From a virus: DNA of 64,000 nt. The stretch covers positions 51,517 to 115,516 of the IMG/VR virus record IMGVR_UViG_3300009174_000002; one strand, written 5' to 3'. Under the pieces are notes generated by a model. It saw nothing but the letters and a program-made list of their open reading frames with translations. It searched no databases and was not told the origin of the DNA. The position numbers were made by a program, and so were the translations under genes. Positions 7,611-15,160 of the stretch are shown piece by piece (the first letter of the stretch is position 1; each line of letters starts with the position of its first letter).

Positions 7611-8183
7611 ATGCAAGGTACTATAATTTTAACTTCTATTGATCCAACTACAGTAAAAAAAGGGCAAGTTGTTATTTATCGTGTTGGTGGTATAAGAACT
7701 AAAGGAATAATTGAACAAGTAATTGATGAGAACCATGTTCACCTTTATGGTTTTAAATCTGGAAATAACCATGAAATACAAAGAGAATTGCAAACTCTAG
7801 CAATTCAATATAAAAAATATACAGTTCCTAATTCTACTGAAAGTTTAAGATTAGAGGAAGGTGAAAGTTATTTAGAAACCGTACCCTTGATGTATGTCCA
7901 ATGGGAAGAAATTCTTAAACGTGATTTAATTAATCGCAATATAGAATTTAAATTCAAATATCGAGTAAATAACGAATGGAAAGAAGTTTTACTTCCTAGC
8001 GAATGGTCAGAAGAAAATAAAAAAGTAGGTATTGTTATTTTTGAAAAAGGAACTAAAATAATATATACTGAGAATGAGGCACAAAAATTAGTTTTATCCG
8101 CCTGGCATGACGGATGGAATTCTTGCAATGAAAAAAGAGGAGATATGCCTGATAAGTTTTGGCTAGAAAATAAAAAAGTTTAA
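7611..8183 (+). CDS. Hypothetical early protein, 190 aa
   Basis: The N-terminal 60 residues ('KGQVVIYRVGGIRTKGIIEQ') look like a small beta-barrel. The same kind of segment ('RPKVGMLVYIQHTGILII') and a downstream 'QWEEILKRDLINRNIEFKF' recur in the 198-aa protein at 23199 ('EWQDVLIEDLLDTSKSIRFR'), so the two are distant paralogues. The C-terminal part contains 'SAWHDGWNSC'. Function unknown. Confidence 0.65.
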   Translation: MQGTIILTSIDPTTVKKGQVVIYRVGGIRTKGIIEQVIDENHVHLYGFKSGNNHEIQRELQTLAIQYKKYTVPNSTESLRLEEGESYLETVPLMYVQWEEILKRDLINRNIEFKFKYRVNNEWKEVLLPSEWSEENKKVGIVIFEKGTKIIYTENEAQKLVLSAWHDGWNSCNEKRGDMPDKFWLENKKV

Positions 8184-8204
8184 TTAATAAAAACTATTAA
8201 ATAT

Positions 8205-8453
8205 ATGAATGGTATTACCTTTAGAGACAAAAGTTTAGTGTTAAAAAAAATTGCTGAATTTAAGAAAAATACTTTTTTTGATTTATATAATCAATTAACC
8301 TCTGAACAACAAAGATTTTTTAGAATGATGTATTCTCACAAAAATCCTGAACTTTCTATTGAAGAAATTTACGATAAAATACCTCTGGAAAAAATAGACT
8401 GGGCTATTTATCAATGCGAAAATACAATAATTAAAAACAATAAACAACAATAA
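8205..8453 (+). CDS. Hypothetical early protein, 82 aa
   Basis: A small, predicted all-helical protein ('LTSEQQRFFRMMYSHKNPEL') with no recognised family. It is followed after 2 nt by the lipoprotein gene, suggesting co-translation. Part of the same early run. Confidence 0.6.
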   Translation: MNGITFRDKSLVLKKIAEFKKNTFFDLYNQLTSEQQRFFRMMYSHKNPELSIEEIYDKIPLEKIDWAIYQCENTIIKNNKQQ

Positions 8454-8455
8454 AA

Positions 8456-8626
8456 ATGAAAATTAAAACAATTCTAGGCATTCTATTATTAATTGCCTTT
8501 CTTTTTAGCTGTAGGAAAGAATTATCAGTAACCAAACCTACTCCAAGGCCCAAGGCTCCACCTTCTGATCAATTACCGTGGCAAGTATTAACAGGACATG
8601 CCACTACAATTATAGGCAATCCTTAA
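8456..8626 (+). CDS. Small lipoprotein, 56 aa
   Basis: Starts 'MKIKTILGILLLIAFLFSC': a basic start, a hydrophobic core and a lipobox (L-F-S-C19), giving a mature lipoprotein of about 38 residues rich in Pro. It would be anchored in an envelope membrane of the infected cell. Phage lipoproteins of this size often act in superinfection exclusion or receptor blocking; here that is only inference. It is the last gene of the early run, ahead of a bidirectional terminator. Confidence 0.7.
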   Translation: MKIKTILGILLLIAFLFSCRKELSVTKPTPRPKAPPSDQLPWQVLTGHATTIIGNP

Positions 8627-8664
8627 TTCCTTTTAAAAAAATTAATCCCTATTGAAAACATAAA

Positions 8665-8700
8665 AAAAGGCTTAGTAATTAAACTAAGCCTTTTGTTTTT
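8665..8700. terminator. Bidirectional terminator between early cluster and capsid gene
   Basis: Stem AAAAGGCTTAG / CTAAGCCTTTT with an 8-nt loop, flanked by an A-run on the left and a T-run on the right, so it can end transcription from both sides. It lies between the lipoprotein stop (plus) and the capsid stop (minus). Confidence 0.9.
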
Positions 8701-8719
8701 TTATTTAAACTCATATTGG

Positions 8720-10453
8720 TTATGAGTTATTTACAAGAGCGGGTTGGTAAACTTGGAAAGTTTCAATTCCCTTCATAATAACTAGGCAATAGAACCTGTT
8801 ATTCAACATCTTAGTTCCAAAACGGCTAGAAATCATCTTTCTAGGATTGAAGTCTTGGTCTTCAATAACTGTTGGTGATAAGATATATTCAATGTAAGGA
8901 CAATAAACATATCCAGTATCAAAGAAAGAACTTCCCTTTCTACCTACAAGGCAAATTTCAGAAGGGATAAAAGGATCCACATAAACCTGATACTTACTTT
9001 GAAGTGTACCAATTTTTTCAACACCTAAAGTAAACTTGGTTCCCATTTCGTCACCATCATAAGCCTTAAATGTATCAAGGTTAACTAACTTAGCTGCACC
9101 TTCTGCAGAAATCAATACCCAGTTAGCACCACCTTGACGTGTTGATTTTTGAATTTTAGCATTAGCTCTATTGATAGCCAAAACTAAACCTTGGTTATAG
9201 TCGGCTTCAATACCTCTAAATACTGTGTTTGCTGGATTAGGATCTACTGAATTATAAAAATCAGCGTTCCAAAGTTCAATATGACCAGCGAAAGTGATTA
9301 ACTCTCTAATGATCAATCTATCTTTTTCACCAGCTATTTGTTCAGCTAACAACTGTGATAATTCAGCTTCAGCATCAATAGCATAATATGCCATCAAGTC
9401 CTGAGCTAATTCAACAGTCCAAGCTGTTTTCATTTTGTGAATCTGAGTTGTAATAGGAATTGATTTAACTTCCATTTTCAATTCAGAACTAAATGCGGGA
9501 TTCAACTCTAGGTTTAAATATTGACGGAAACCTAAACGTAAGCTAATAGTTGCGATACCAGATTTCAAAGGAGAAATTCTGAATCTCAATTTGTTATTAA
9601 CTGCTCCAGGACCACCTGCACGACCAACAGTTGAAGTTGTATTGTTAGGGGCTAAAGCGTTAGCATTTCTATCAGATGACATAACATCATCACCATAGTT
9701 CATTTGTACTCTTTGGAAGAAGAAATCTACTCCATATACTTTAGCACCAGTAGATTCATAAAGCATAACCGAAGCTGCTTCATCCATTGTAATTCCACCA
9801 ATTGAAGAAAGGTCAAATTCAACTACTGCAAATTGAGGATTACCACTACCATCAGTTAATGTAGCTGTTGCTGTTAAAGCTGCTGCATTGGCTGTATCGT
9901 TTTGTCCACCAATTGAAGTATTGTTAAAAGAACCTGCGGTAGCATTCCAACCTCTGGCAATAACCTTACCCTTTGAAATGTCATAATTGGCATTATCATA
10001 GAATTGGTCATAACCTGTTAAACTTTGGAAAGTATTTCCTGACATATCATCAGCCTGACCACCTGAAAGGTTGTTGGCTAAATAATCACTACCAATAGGT
10101 TTCTTAGTAGTTGAGACATGGTAATCAAGATAGAAAGCTAAACCGAAAGGATATGACAAAGGTTGTACTGATACTAAATTAGGAGTAACCATCATCGCAT
10201 TTTGTCTACGAATCATAGGTATCGCAATTGTATCAAATACTGCCATATCAGCTGTAGAGTTATTTTCTTTCAAAATTTGTCTTTTTTGATTCTCCATCAA
10301 AACAGCCATATTTGCCATATCTCTACCTTTCAATTTATATAGATAGCCAGTGCCTTTCCATGCTTCTACAAGCACCTGGCGCTTCGCTCTCTCATCATGT
10401 TCCATCAATCTTCCTAGATTTTTTTCTTCTAGGTTTTCCTTAATGAATTTCAT
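8720..10453 (-). CDS. gp23: Major capsid protein (T4 gp23 family)
   Basis: The 577-residue protein matches T4 gp23 best in 'AWTVELAQDLMAYYAIDAEA' (gp23: YSIELAQDLRAVHGMDADA), in 'KYQVYVDPF' and in 'DFNPRKMISSRFG'. It forms the hexameric shell. T4 gp23 is cleaved after Glu65 by gp21; here 'QILKE' ends at Glu63, followed by NNSTADM, a very good candidate for the equivalent (I/L)-x-E site. Its sister motif is found in many other proteins of this phage. It has its own upstream promoter-like box and a terminator on each side, consistent with very high expression. Confidence 0.95.
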   Translation of the reverse strand: MKFIKENLEEKNLGRLMEHDERAKRQVLVEAWKGTGYLYKLKGRDMANMAVLMENQKRQILKENNSTADMAVFDTIAIPMIRRQNAMMVTPNLVSVQPLSYPFGLAFYLDYHVSTTKKPIGSDYLANNLSGGQADDMSGNTFQSLTGYDQFYDNANYDISKGKVIARGWNATAGSFNNTSIGGQNDTANAAALTATATLTDGSGNPQFAVVEFDLSSIGGITMDEAASVMLYESTGAKVYGVDFFFQRVQMNYGDDVMSSDRNANALAPNNTTSTVGRAGGPGAVNNKLRFRISPLKSGIATISLRLGFRQYLNLELNPAFSSELKMEVKSIPITTQIHKMKTAWTVELAQDLMAYYAIDAEAELSQLLAEQIAGEKDRLIIRELITFAGHIELWNADFYNSVDPNPANTVFRGIEADYNQGLVLAINRANAKIQKSTRQGGANWVLISAEGAAKLVNLDTFKAYDGDEMGTKFTLGVEKIGTLQSKYQVYVDPFIPSEICLVGRKGSSFFDTGYVYCPYIEYILSPTVIEDQDFNPRKMISSRFGTKMLNNRFYCLVIMKGIETFQVYQPALVNNS

Positions 10454-10511
10454 TTATTCTTTTTGTTTTTGTTAATCAATGTGTGTTAAATTTTAAATCT
10501 TTAATACTTTT

Positions 10512-10521
10512 TTTATATATT
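10512..10521 (-). promoter_or_regulatory. Variant late-promoter-like box (capsid gene)
   Basis: The minus strand reads CTACAATATATAAAAAAAG about 60 nt upstream of the capsid start. The scaffold gene has CTACAATATTTAAAAAAC at a similar distance, so the two share an extended motif differing at one core base. Confidence 0.45.
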
Positions 10522-10593
10522 GTAGTTTTTTCAAAAGTTTAAAAAATTAAATTGATTTAGTAGTTTTTTGAATCATTGTTAGTAATAACAGCA

Positions 10594-10630
10594 AAATAGG
10601 GAGTAGTTGATTAAACTATACTCCCTATTT
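10594..10630 (-). terminator. Intrinsic terminator after scaffold gene
   Basis: Long stem AAATAGGGAGTA...TACTCCCTATTT around a loop, 12 nt beyond the scaffold stop codon on the minus strand. The T-run after the stem is short (TTTTGC), so it may only attenuate, allowing some read-through into the capsid gene. Confidence 0.75.
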
Positions 10631-10641
10631 CTAATTAAATT

Positions 10642-12117
10642 TTATTGGAAATAACTATCGTTATATCCCTCAAGACCCATCAAGAAACGAATTCTAGAAT
10701 CTTTTTCATTTATTTGTTCTGGTTTATTCGTTTCAAAATTTTCAGATTCTTTCAAACTATTAATAGTTTTTACAGAACTCTTAGTTCTTTGAACAGTTTC
10801 ATTTAAAGATTCATGTGCCTGTTCTCTTATAACTTTAACTAATTTCTTATACAAATTATCAATTTTTTGAGGATTTGAACATTTGTCAAATGATTCAGAA
10901 ATTTTAAGTCTAGTTTCTTTATCTAATTTATCACCAACGGCAGTTAAAATACCATTAGCTTTGGTAATTTTATAAGCCTCTAATTTAAATTTATTCACTT
11001 GTTTTTGTAAAAGTGCAATTTGTTTGGAAGCTTCAACCAACATTTTTGATTTTTTAACTTCTTCAGAGATAGCAACTTTTTTCCCATCACCAGCTCCACC
11101 ACCAGAAGTAGATGTAACCTTTTTAAATGTAGGTTTAGTTTCAACTTTTTTAGCAGTTTTATTATCGGTTACTCCAGCAAATTTTGGTTTTGTTTCAATT
11201 TTTCTAGATTTATTTTCACCAGAAACTTTTCCAAAACTTTTTTGTAAATCGCTATCTGTTTTCTTAAATTCATCAGGAACGTCTACTCCATCATAAGGAT
11301 CTTCTGTTTCTTTAAGTTTTTTCTTAGTAACAACTTTTTCTGGTTGTTTCTTAACTACTTTTTTAGTTTTAGATTGTTTATTTAAAGCTTCGTTAATTTC
11401 TTGTTCAACTTCAGCTTCTAACATTACTGATTCTTCAATATCATCAAACTCATCATCGCCTTCATCATCAAATTCTAAACCAGCTTCGTCTTCGCCAAAA
11501 TCTTCTCCATCTTCAAAACCTTCTTCATACTCTTCTTCGTCACCAAAACTAAAATCTTCATCTCCACCTTCTTCGCCAGCGAGATCCCCATCTTCTTCCT
11601 GGGCTACCGATGCTAGAGTAGATCCTAATTCATGGTAGGTATCAGGACTATCAATTATATCTTCTAATTCGCCAGCGGTAACTGGACCATCAAGAGCTTC
11701 TTCGCCTTCTTCTTCTTCATGTTGCAAAAGATCAAGTTCAGGCTCTAATAATTCGTCGGTATATTCTTCAAAGGTTTCATCCTCTGTAGGAGTTAAATCA
11801 GCTGTAGGATCCACATATTCATCTTCCCCCTCTAAACCTTCTTCACCTTCAAAATCTCCTTCTCCGCCTAGTTCTTCGCCACCACCACCACCAAAATCTT
11901 CACCACCTTCGCCTCCGAAATCTTCTCCTCCACCCATTTCTCCACCTTCATCTTCGCCTCCTGCATCTAGGCCTAGATCATCATCAAGTGGTTCATCATC
12001 AGCTTCGTTCATAAAATGTTCGTAATCTTCTTTCAACCTAGCACGAAGTTTTTTTGTTATTTCACTTTCTTCTTTTTTAGGTTTTAAAGTAGATCTTTTA
12101 TTTTTTTCTGTAGCCAT
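10642..12117 (-). CDS. gp22: Prohead core scaffolding protein (T4 gp22-like)
   Basis: The 491-residue protein sits between the protease and the capsid gene in T4 gene order. Residues 35-235 are an extreme acidic Gly/Glu/Asp low-complexity region ('GGGEDFGGEGGEDF'). The C-terminal half is lysine-rich and helical ('LLQKQVNKFKLEAYKITKAN'), as expected for a core-forming scaffold. It contains 'INSLKESENFETNKPE', an L-K-E-S site like those in the module proteins, and ends 'FLMGLEGYNDSYFQ'. T4 gp22 (269 aa) is likewise acidic and degraded by gp21. The assignment rests on order and composition rather than detailed similarity. Confidence 0.75.
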   Translation of the reverse strand: MATEKNKRSTLKPKKEESEITKKLRARLKEDYEHFMNEADDEPLDDDLGLDAGGEDEGGEMGGGEDFGGEGGEDFGGGGGEELGGEGDFEGEEGLEGEDEYVDPTADLTPTEDETFEEYTDELLEPELDLLQHEEEEGEEALDGPVTAGELEDIIDSPDTYHELGSTLASVAQEEDGDLAGEEGGDEDFSFGDEEEYEEGFEDGEDFGEDEAGLEFDDEGDDEFDDIEESVMLEAEVEQEINEALNKQSKTKKVVKKQPEKVVTKKKLKETEDPYDGVDVPDEFKKTDSDLQKSFGKVSGENKSRKIETKPKFAGVTDNKTAKKVETKPTFKKVTSTSGGGAGDGKKVAISEEVKKSKMLVEASKQIALLQKQVNKFKLEAYKITKANGILTAVGDKLDKETRLKISESFDKCSNPQKIDNLYKKLVKVIREQAHESLNETVQRTKSSVKTINSLKESENFETNKPEQINEKDSRIRFLMGLEGYNDSYFQ

Positions 12118-12169
12118 TTAATTTTACTTTTTTAATTGAAAGTTTTTTAAAAACACTTCCTATTTGTTT

Positions 12170-12179
12170 TTTAAATATT
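12170..12179 (-). promoter_or_regulatory. Late-promoter-like box AATATTTAAA (scaffold)
   Basis: The minus strand reads CTACAATATTTAAAAAAC 53 nt upstream of the scaffold start. The extended motif CTACAATAT is shared with the capsid promoter region. Confidence 0.5.
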
Positions 12180-12202
12180 GTAGTATTTTAAAATAATTAA
12201 TT

Positions 12203-12808
12203 TTATACAGCAATATTATTTGATAAACTTAATAATTGTTTTTTAACTGAATTTAAAGTTGAAAATAAACCTTTAAAACCATAATATAATCTTTTTATCC
12301 ATTGTCCTAAATTTTCATTTAGTATAGTAACCTTTTTACCAGTTTCTTTTTCAAGTAAAGATTTTAATATTTCTATTTTCTTACTTTCTTTTACTTTATC
12401 TTTTCCTTTAGATTTATCAATTGATAATTTGCTACTAACTGTTGTTTTAGTAGTAAATTCCTTCATTGTCTCATTTACAAATTCTTTTAATTTTGCATTC
12501 AATTTAGGAATAAGGGCATCTAAAACTTCTTTATATTTTGTAGTTTCTTTATCAAATTCTTTAGAAAGTTTTGCTATAATATTATCTATTTCATACAATT
12601 CAGTTTTTGTACTTTTCATGAGACTATATATTTCATTATAAAGTCCAGTTTGTTTTTCAATTTTTGGCTTTAAGTTATTTTGTAATTCGATTATTCTCTC
12701 TTTTACGTAATTACTTATTTCAAAATATTCTTTAATTTTTTTATCTAAAGAAGATTTTGTTTTGTCATCTAGACCTGGAGTTTCTTCTGATGATTCAGAT
12801 TCTACTTC
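12203..12808 (-). CDS. C-terminal extension reached by -1 frameshift; GKKV module
   Basis: This open frame has no good start near its beginning. The first Met is 63 codons in, at 12619, without a plausible ribosome site. Its 5' end coincides with a nine-A tract at the stop of the upstream gene. Translated from the slip, it begins 'EVESESSEETPGLDDKTK', continues as a long helical region, and near its end contains 'IEILKSLLEKETGKKVTILN', a copy of the GKKV leader module found at the N-terminus of several small proteins here. It most likely forms residues 467-667 of a fusion with the preceding gene. An independent 138-aa product from 12619 is the alternative. Confidence 0.7.
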   Translation of the reverse strand, partial: EVESESSEETPGLDDKTKSSLDKKIKEYFEISNYVKERIIELQNNLKPKIEKQTGLYNEIYSLMKSTKTELYEIDNIIAKLSKEFDKETTKYKEVLDALIPKLNAKLKEFVNETMKEFTTKTTVSSKLSIDKSKGKDKVKESKKIEILKSLLEKETGKKVTILNENLGQWIKRLYYGFKGLFSTLNSVKKQLLSLSNNIAV

Positions 12809-14205
12809 TTTTTTTTTGCCTCATGGTAAACTATCTTGCCCGCAGATTTATTAATGGGAACATTTGTACCTTTAATCCTATTGGCAACATTACTATAAGA
12901 ATCTACTGTTTTAGCTTTTCCAGTATGTTTAATAATACCTTCACTTTCATCTTCTTCTAATTTTTCAGTATCATTATCAATACTGTCTAGAACATCTTCA
13001 GCATCAGTTATTTTCTTTTTGCCATAGATAGATCTATTTTCTCCTGGAGTAAATTCTTTCAAGGTTTTTTTATGATTACTTTCTACTTTTTCAAGTAATT
13101 TTTGTAAAATATCTTTTACTTCTTTTAGAGATACAGTATTATTTTTGTTTGTTTTCATTTTATTATTGTTTTGTACTTTTTTGTTTTTAGTAGTTTCATT
13201 TAAATCATTTAAACCCCAATCATTTTTACTTTGTCTTGGATCAATATTTGAATCAGATAAAGATTTATTATATGTATTAGCGTTTGTTTCTTCAATATTA
13301 TATATTTTATCTTCTGGATTTATTTTTCCAGTTTTAACAGCAAAATTTTTAATTTTTTCAGTAGTTATAGTCATTCCGTTTTTATCTTGTTTCCCAAAAT
13401 AACTATATGGTATTTTAATAAAAACTCTTTTATTTGTGTTTCTTTCAAGATATAAGCAATAATATATATATTCTTCTTCAGTTTCTTTCATTAATTTATT
13501 TTTAAAAGAAGATTCAAACATCTTTTGAATTTCTTCTCGTTTAAATTTTTTAGCTGGCCATTTAGCTCTTATTGAATTACTATCTATTACATTAGCTTCA
13601 ATACCTTTTGCTCTGAGTCTATGAAGTATTTCAAATTGTTCCTTATTGTTTTTTACTACAAAATCTCCACCTTCTTTTCTAACTCCTTCGCCCAATGGTC
13701 TAACCTCATTACTACTATCCCCTACTCCTATTCTTATTGTTTCTTCTAAATCTTCATCAGATTCTATTTTTTTTGCTTCATCTAATTTTTTTTTCCTAAC
13801 TCCTGTAACCCATTCTTTAATATCAGTATCTGAAGTAAGAATACTTAAAAATAAAGTAGCTTTATCTTCACCTTTAACTATTTCATATTTTTTTAAAGAA
13901 ACATTAACTACAGGAAGTACTTCGTTTACTCCAGACATAATATCACTTCTTACCTCTTGGCTTAACTGAATTAATTTAAATCTATTAAATTCTAAATCTT
14001 CGGTTTCATCAAAATCAATAGATACTTCAATAGAAATGAAACTACCTTGAACAGTGATTTTATTTAAAGTATATTTCTTAAGTTTATTTTTAAAAACACT
14101 TTCAATTTTTTCTGTTACTTCATCTTTTGGAAAAAGATAGATATCAGTATTTTCTTTTAAGTAATCCTTACTAACTTTATTAGTTAATTGTTTCTTTTTA
14201 TTCAT
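12802..14205 (-). CDS. Putative internal head/core protein, 467 aa (zero frame)
   Basis: The protein lies between the protease and the scaffold, where T4 carries small head core genes. Residues 20-150 look like an alpha/beta domain and a second domain, 'EQFEILHRLRAKGIEANVID', follows. The last 200 residues are charged and low complexity, with candidate L-x-E sites ('DLNETTKN', 'KTLKEFTPGEN') and a helical 'VKDILQKLLEKVESNHKK' resembling the GKKV leader. It ends in poly-Lys encoded by the slippery A-tract, from which a -1 shift adds 201 residues. No known family; the capsid-interior role is inferred from position. Confidence 0.7.
   Translation of the reverse strand: MNKKKQLTNKVSKDYLKENTDIYLFPKDEVTEKIESVFKNKLKKYTLNKITVQGSFISIEVSIDFDETEDLEFNRFKLIQLSQEVRSDIMSGVNEVLPVVNVSLKKYEIVKGEDKATLFLSILTSDTDIKEWVTGVRKKKLDEAKKIESDEDLEETIRIGVGDSSNEVRPLGEGVRKEGGDFVVKNNKEQFEILHRLRAKGIEANVIDSNSIRAKWPAKKFKREEIQKMFESSFKNKLMKETEEEYIYYCLYLERNTNKRVFIKIPYSYFGKQDKNGMTITTEKIKNFAVKTGKINPEDKIYNIEETNANTYNKSLSDSNIDPRQSKNDWGLNDLNETTKNKKVQNNNKMKTNKNNTVSLKEVKDILQKLLEKVESNHKKTLKEFTPGENRSIYGKKKITDAEDVLDSIDNDTEKLEEDESEGIIKHTGKAKTVDSYSNVANRIKGTNVPINKSAGKIVYHEAKKKK
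12808..12814 (-). promoter_or_regulatory. Slippery heptamer A AAA AAG, candidate -1 frameshift site
   Basis: In the upstream reading frame the end is GCA AAA AAA AAG AAG TAG. The A AAA AAG heptamer is the classic efficient bacterial -1 slip site (as in dnaX). Slipping leads to 201 open codons, and the zero-frame stop is only two codons downstream. No strong downstream stem-loop is obvious. A one-base homopolymer error would give the same picture. Confidence 0.55.
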
Positions 14206-14212
14206 TACTATT

Positions 14213-14221
14213 TTTAAATAA
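14213..14221 (-). promoter_or_regulatory. Late-promoter-like box TTATTTAAA
   Basis: The minus strand reads CATTATTTAAAAATAG ending 8 nt before the 467-aa gene. It matches the recurrent box, but the spacing is unusually short. Confidence 0.35.
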
Positions 14222-14274
14222 TGTTCTTTTTTATTTTTTGTTTTTTAGTATATTTTTTTGCTAAAAAAATTGCA

Positions 14275-14592
14275 TTAGTATAATTCATCAGTAACACTTG
14301 TGACATTTAATAAACTATCCTTTAAATCCAATTCTCCGTTTTTTTCGGCAAAATCAACAACAATGTTTTCTATTTCATTATCAGTTTTATCTTTTACTAA
14401 ATTATAAGGTATTTCTATATCTACAGTTCCTACAGGATTGCCATACATATTTTCTAATCCTATATAATACTTAACATACTTAGGCACTGGTCTATTTAAT
14501 CTTCTAGGTTTAAAAAGATTTTTTTCTTCTGAATCCTTCGGATTAAATAGATTTTCTTCAGATTCTTTAAGTATTTTATTTACTAAATTCAT
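14275..14592 (-). CDS. Module-bearing putative internal virion protein, 105 aa
   Basis: The N-terminus is the full leader 'MNLVNKILKESEENLFNPKD' followed by SEEKNLFKPRR, so the L-F-x-P part is present twice in tandem (NPK then KPRR), a recent internal duplication. The remaining domain ('KYYIGLENMYGNPVGTVDIE') resembles the C-terminal half of the gene just upstream ('YYFVKLHLKTTKIFYLKIPF'), so the pair are paralogues. A predicted protease cut after ILKE would leave a basic N-terminal tail. Function unknown; packaging into the head is inferred. Confidence 0.75.
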   Translation of the reverse strand: MNLVNKILKESEENLFNPKDSEEKNLFKPRRLNRPVPKYVKYYIGLENMYGNPVGTVDIEIPYNLVKDKTDNEIENIVVDFAEKNGELDLKDSLLNVTSVTDELY

Positions 14593-14610
14593 TTTTTTGA
14601 AAAGATATAC

Positions 14611-15156
14611 TTATTCTGTTTGTCCTGAATTATCTTTATTCTTCAAATACTCTTCCTCAGAAATTTCTTCCATGTATGGGTTACCTAGAGCTATTTGTCT
14701 TCTGGTAACTAGACCTGAGCTTGACATATATTTTAAAACACTTTCAAATTCTTCTCCTCCATCCTCATCCTCATCTTCAAAATCTATTAATTTAAATGGG
14801 ATTTTTAAATAAAAAATCTTTGTAGTTTTTAAATGTAATTTAACAAAATAATAAACAAATTCTGGTTGTTCTCTATTTAATCTTCTAGGTTTAAAAATAT
14901 CATCAGATTCCATTAAAAAAGTTTCCTTTCTAACATAATCAGTTAATATTTTCTCAACAAGATTACTACTATTTTTTGGTTTTATTTGCCCAACATCTAA
15001 TAAACGATTTAAAATATTCAAGCTATAAATTACTTTTCTATTACTAGTCAAATTTATCGCATGAACTTTATCTCCTAAAATAGCATAAACTTTAAAATAA
15101 TATCCATTGCCAATATTAACCCCTGGCAAATATGTTTTTCCTACTTCTATTGACAT
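14611..15156 (-). CDS. Module-bearing putative internal virion protein, 181 aa
   Basis: Here the module is internal: 'FLMESDDIFKPRRLNREQPE' near residue 90. Before it lies a small beta-rich domain ('GKTYLPGVNIGNGYYFKVYA') and a helix ('NLVEKILTDYVRKETF') that may be the equivalent of the leader helix. After it comes a domain related to the 105-aa neighbour. A cut at F-L-M-E would separate the two domains. It follows the protease gene by 4 nt and is probably co-expressed with it. Confidence 0.7.
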   Translation of the reverse strand: MSIEVGKTYLPGVNIGNGYYFKVYAILGDKVHAINLTSNRKVIYSLNILNRLLDVGQIKPKNSSNLVEKILTDYVRKETFLMESDDIFKPRRLNREQPEFVYYFVKLHLKTTKIFYLKIPFKLIDFEDEDEDGGEEFESVLKYMSSSGLVTRRQIALGNPYMEEISEEEYLKNKDNSGQTE

Positions 15157-15160
15157 TTTT

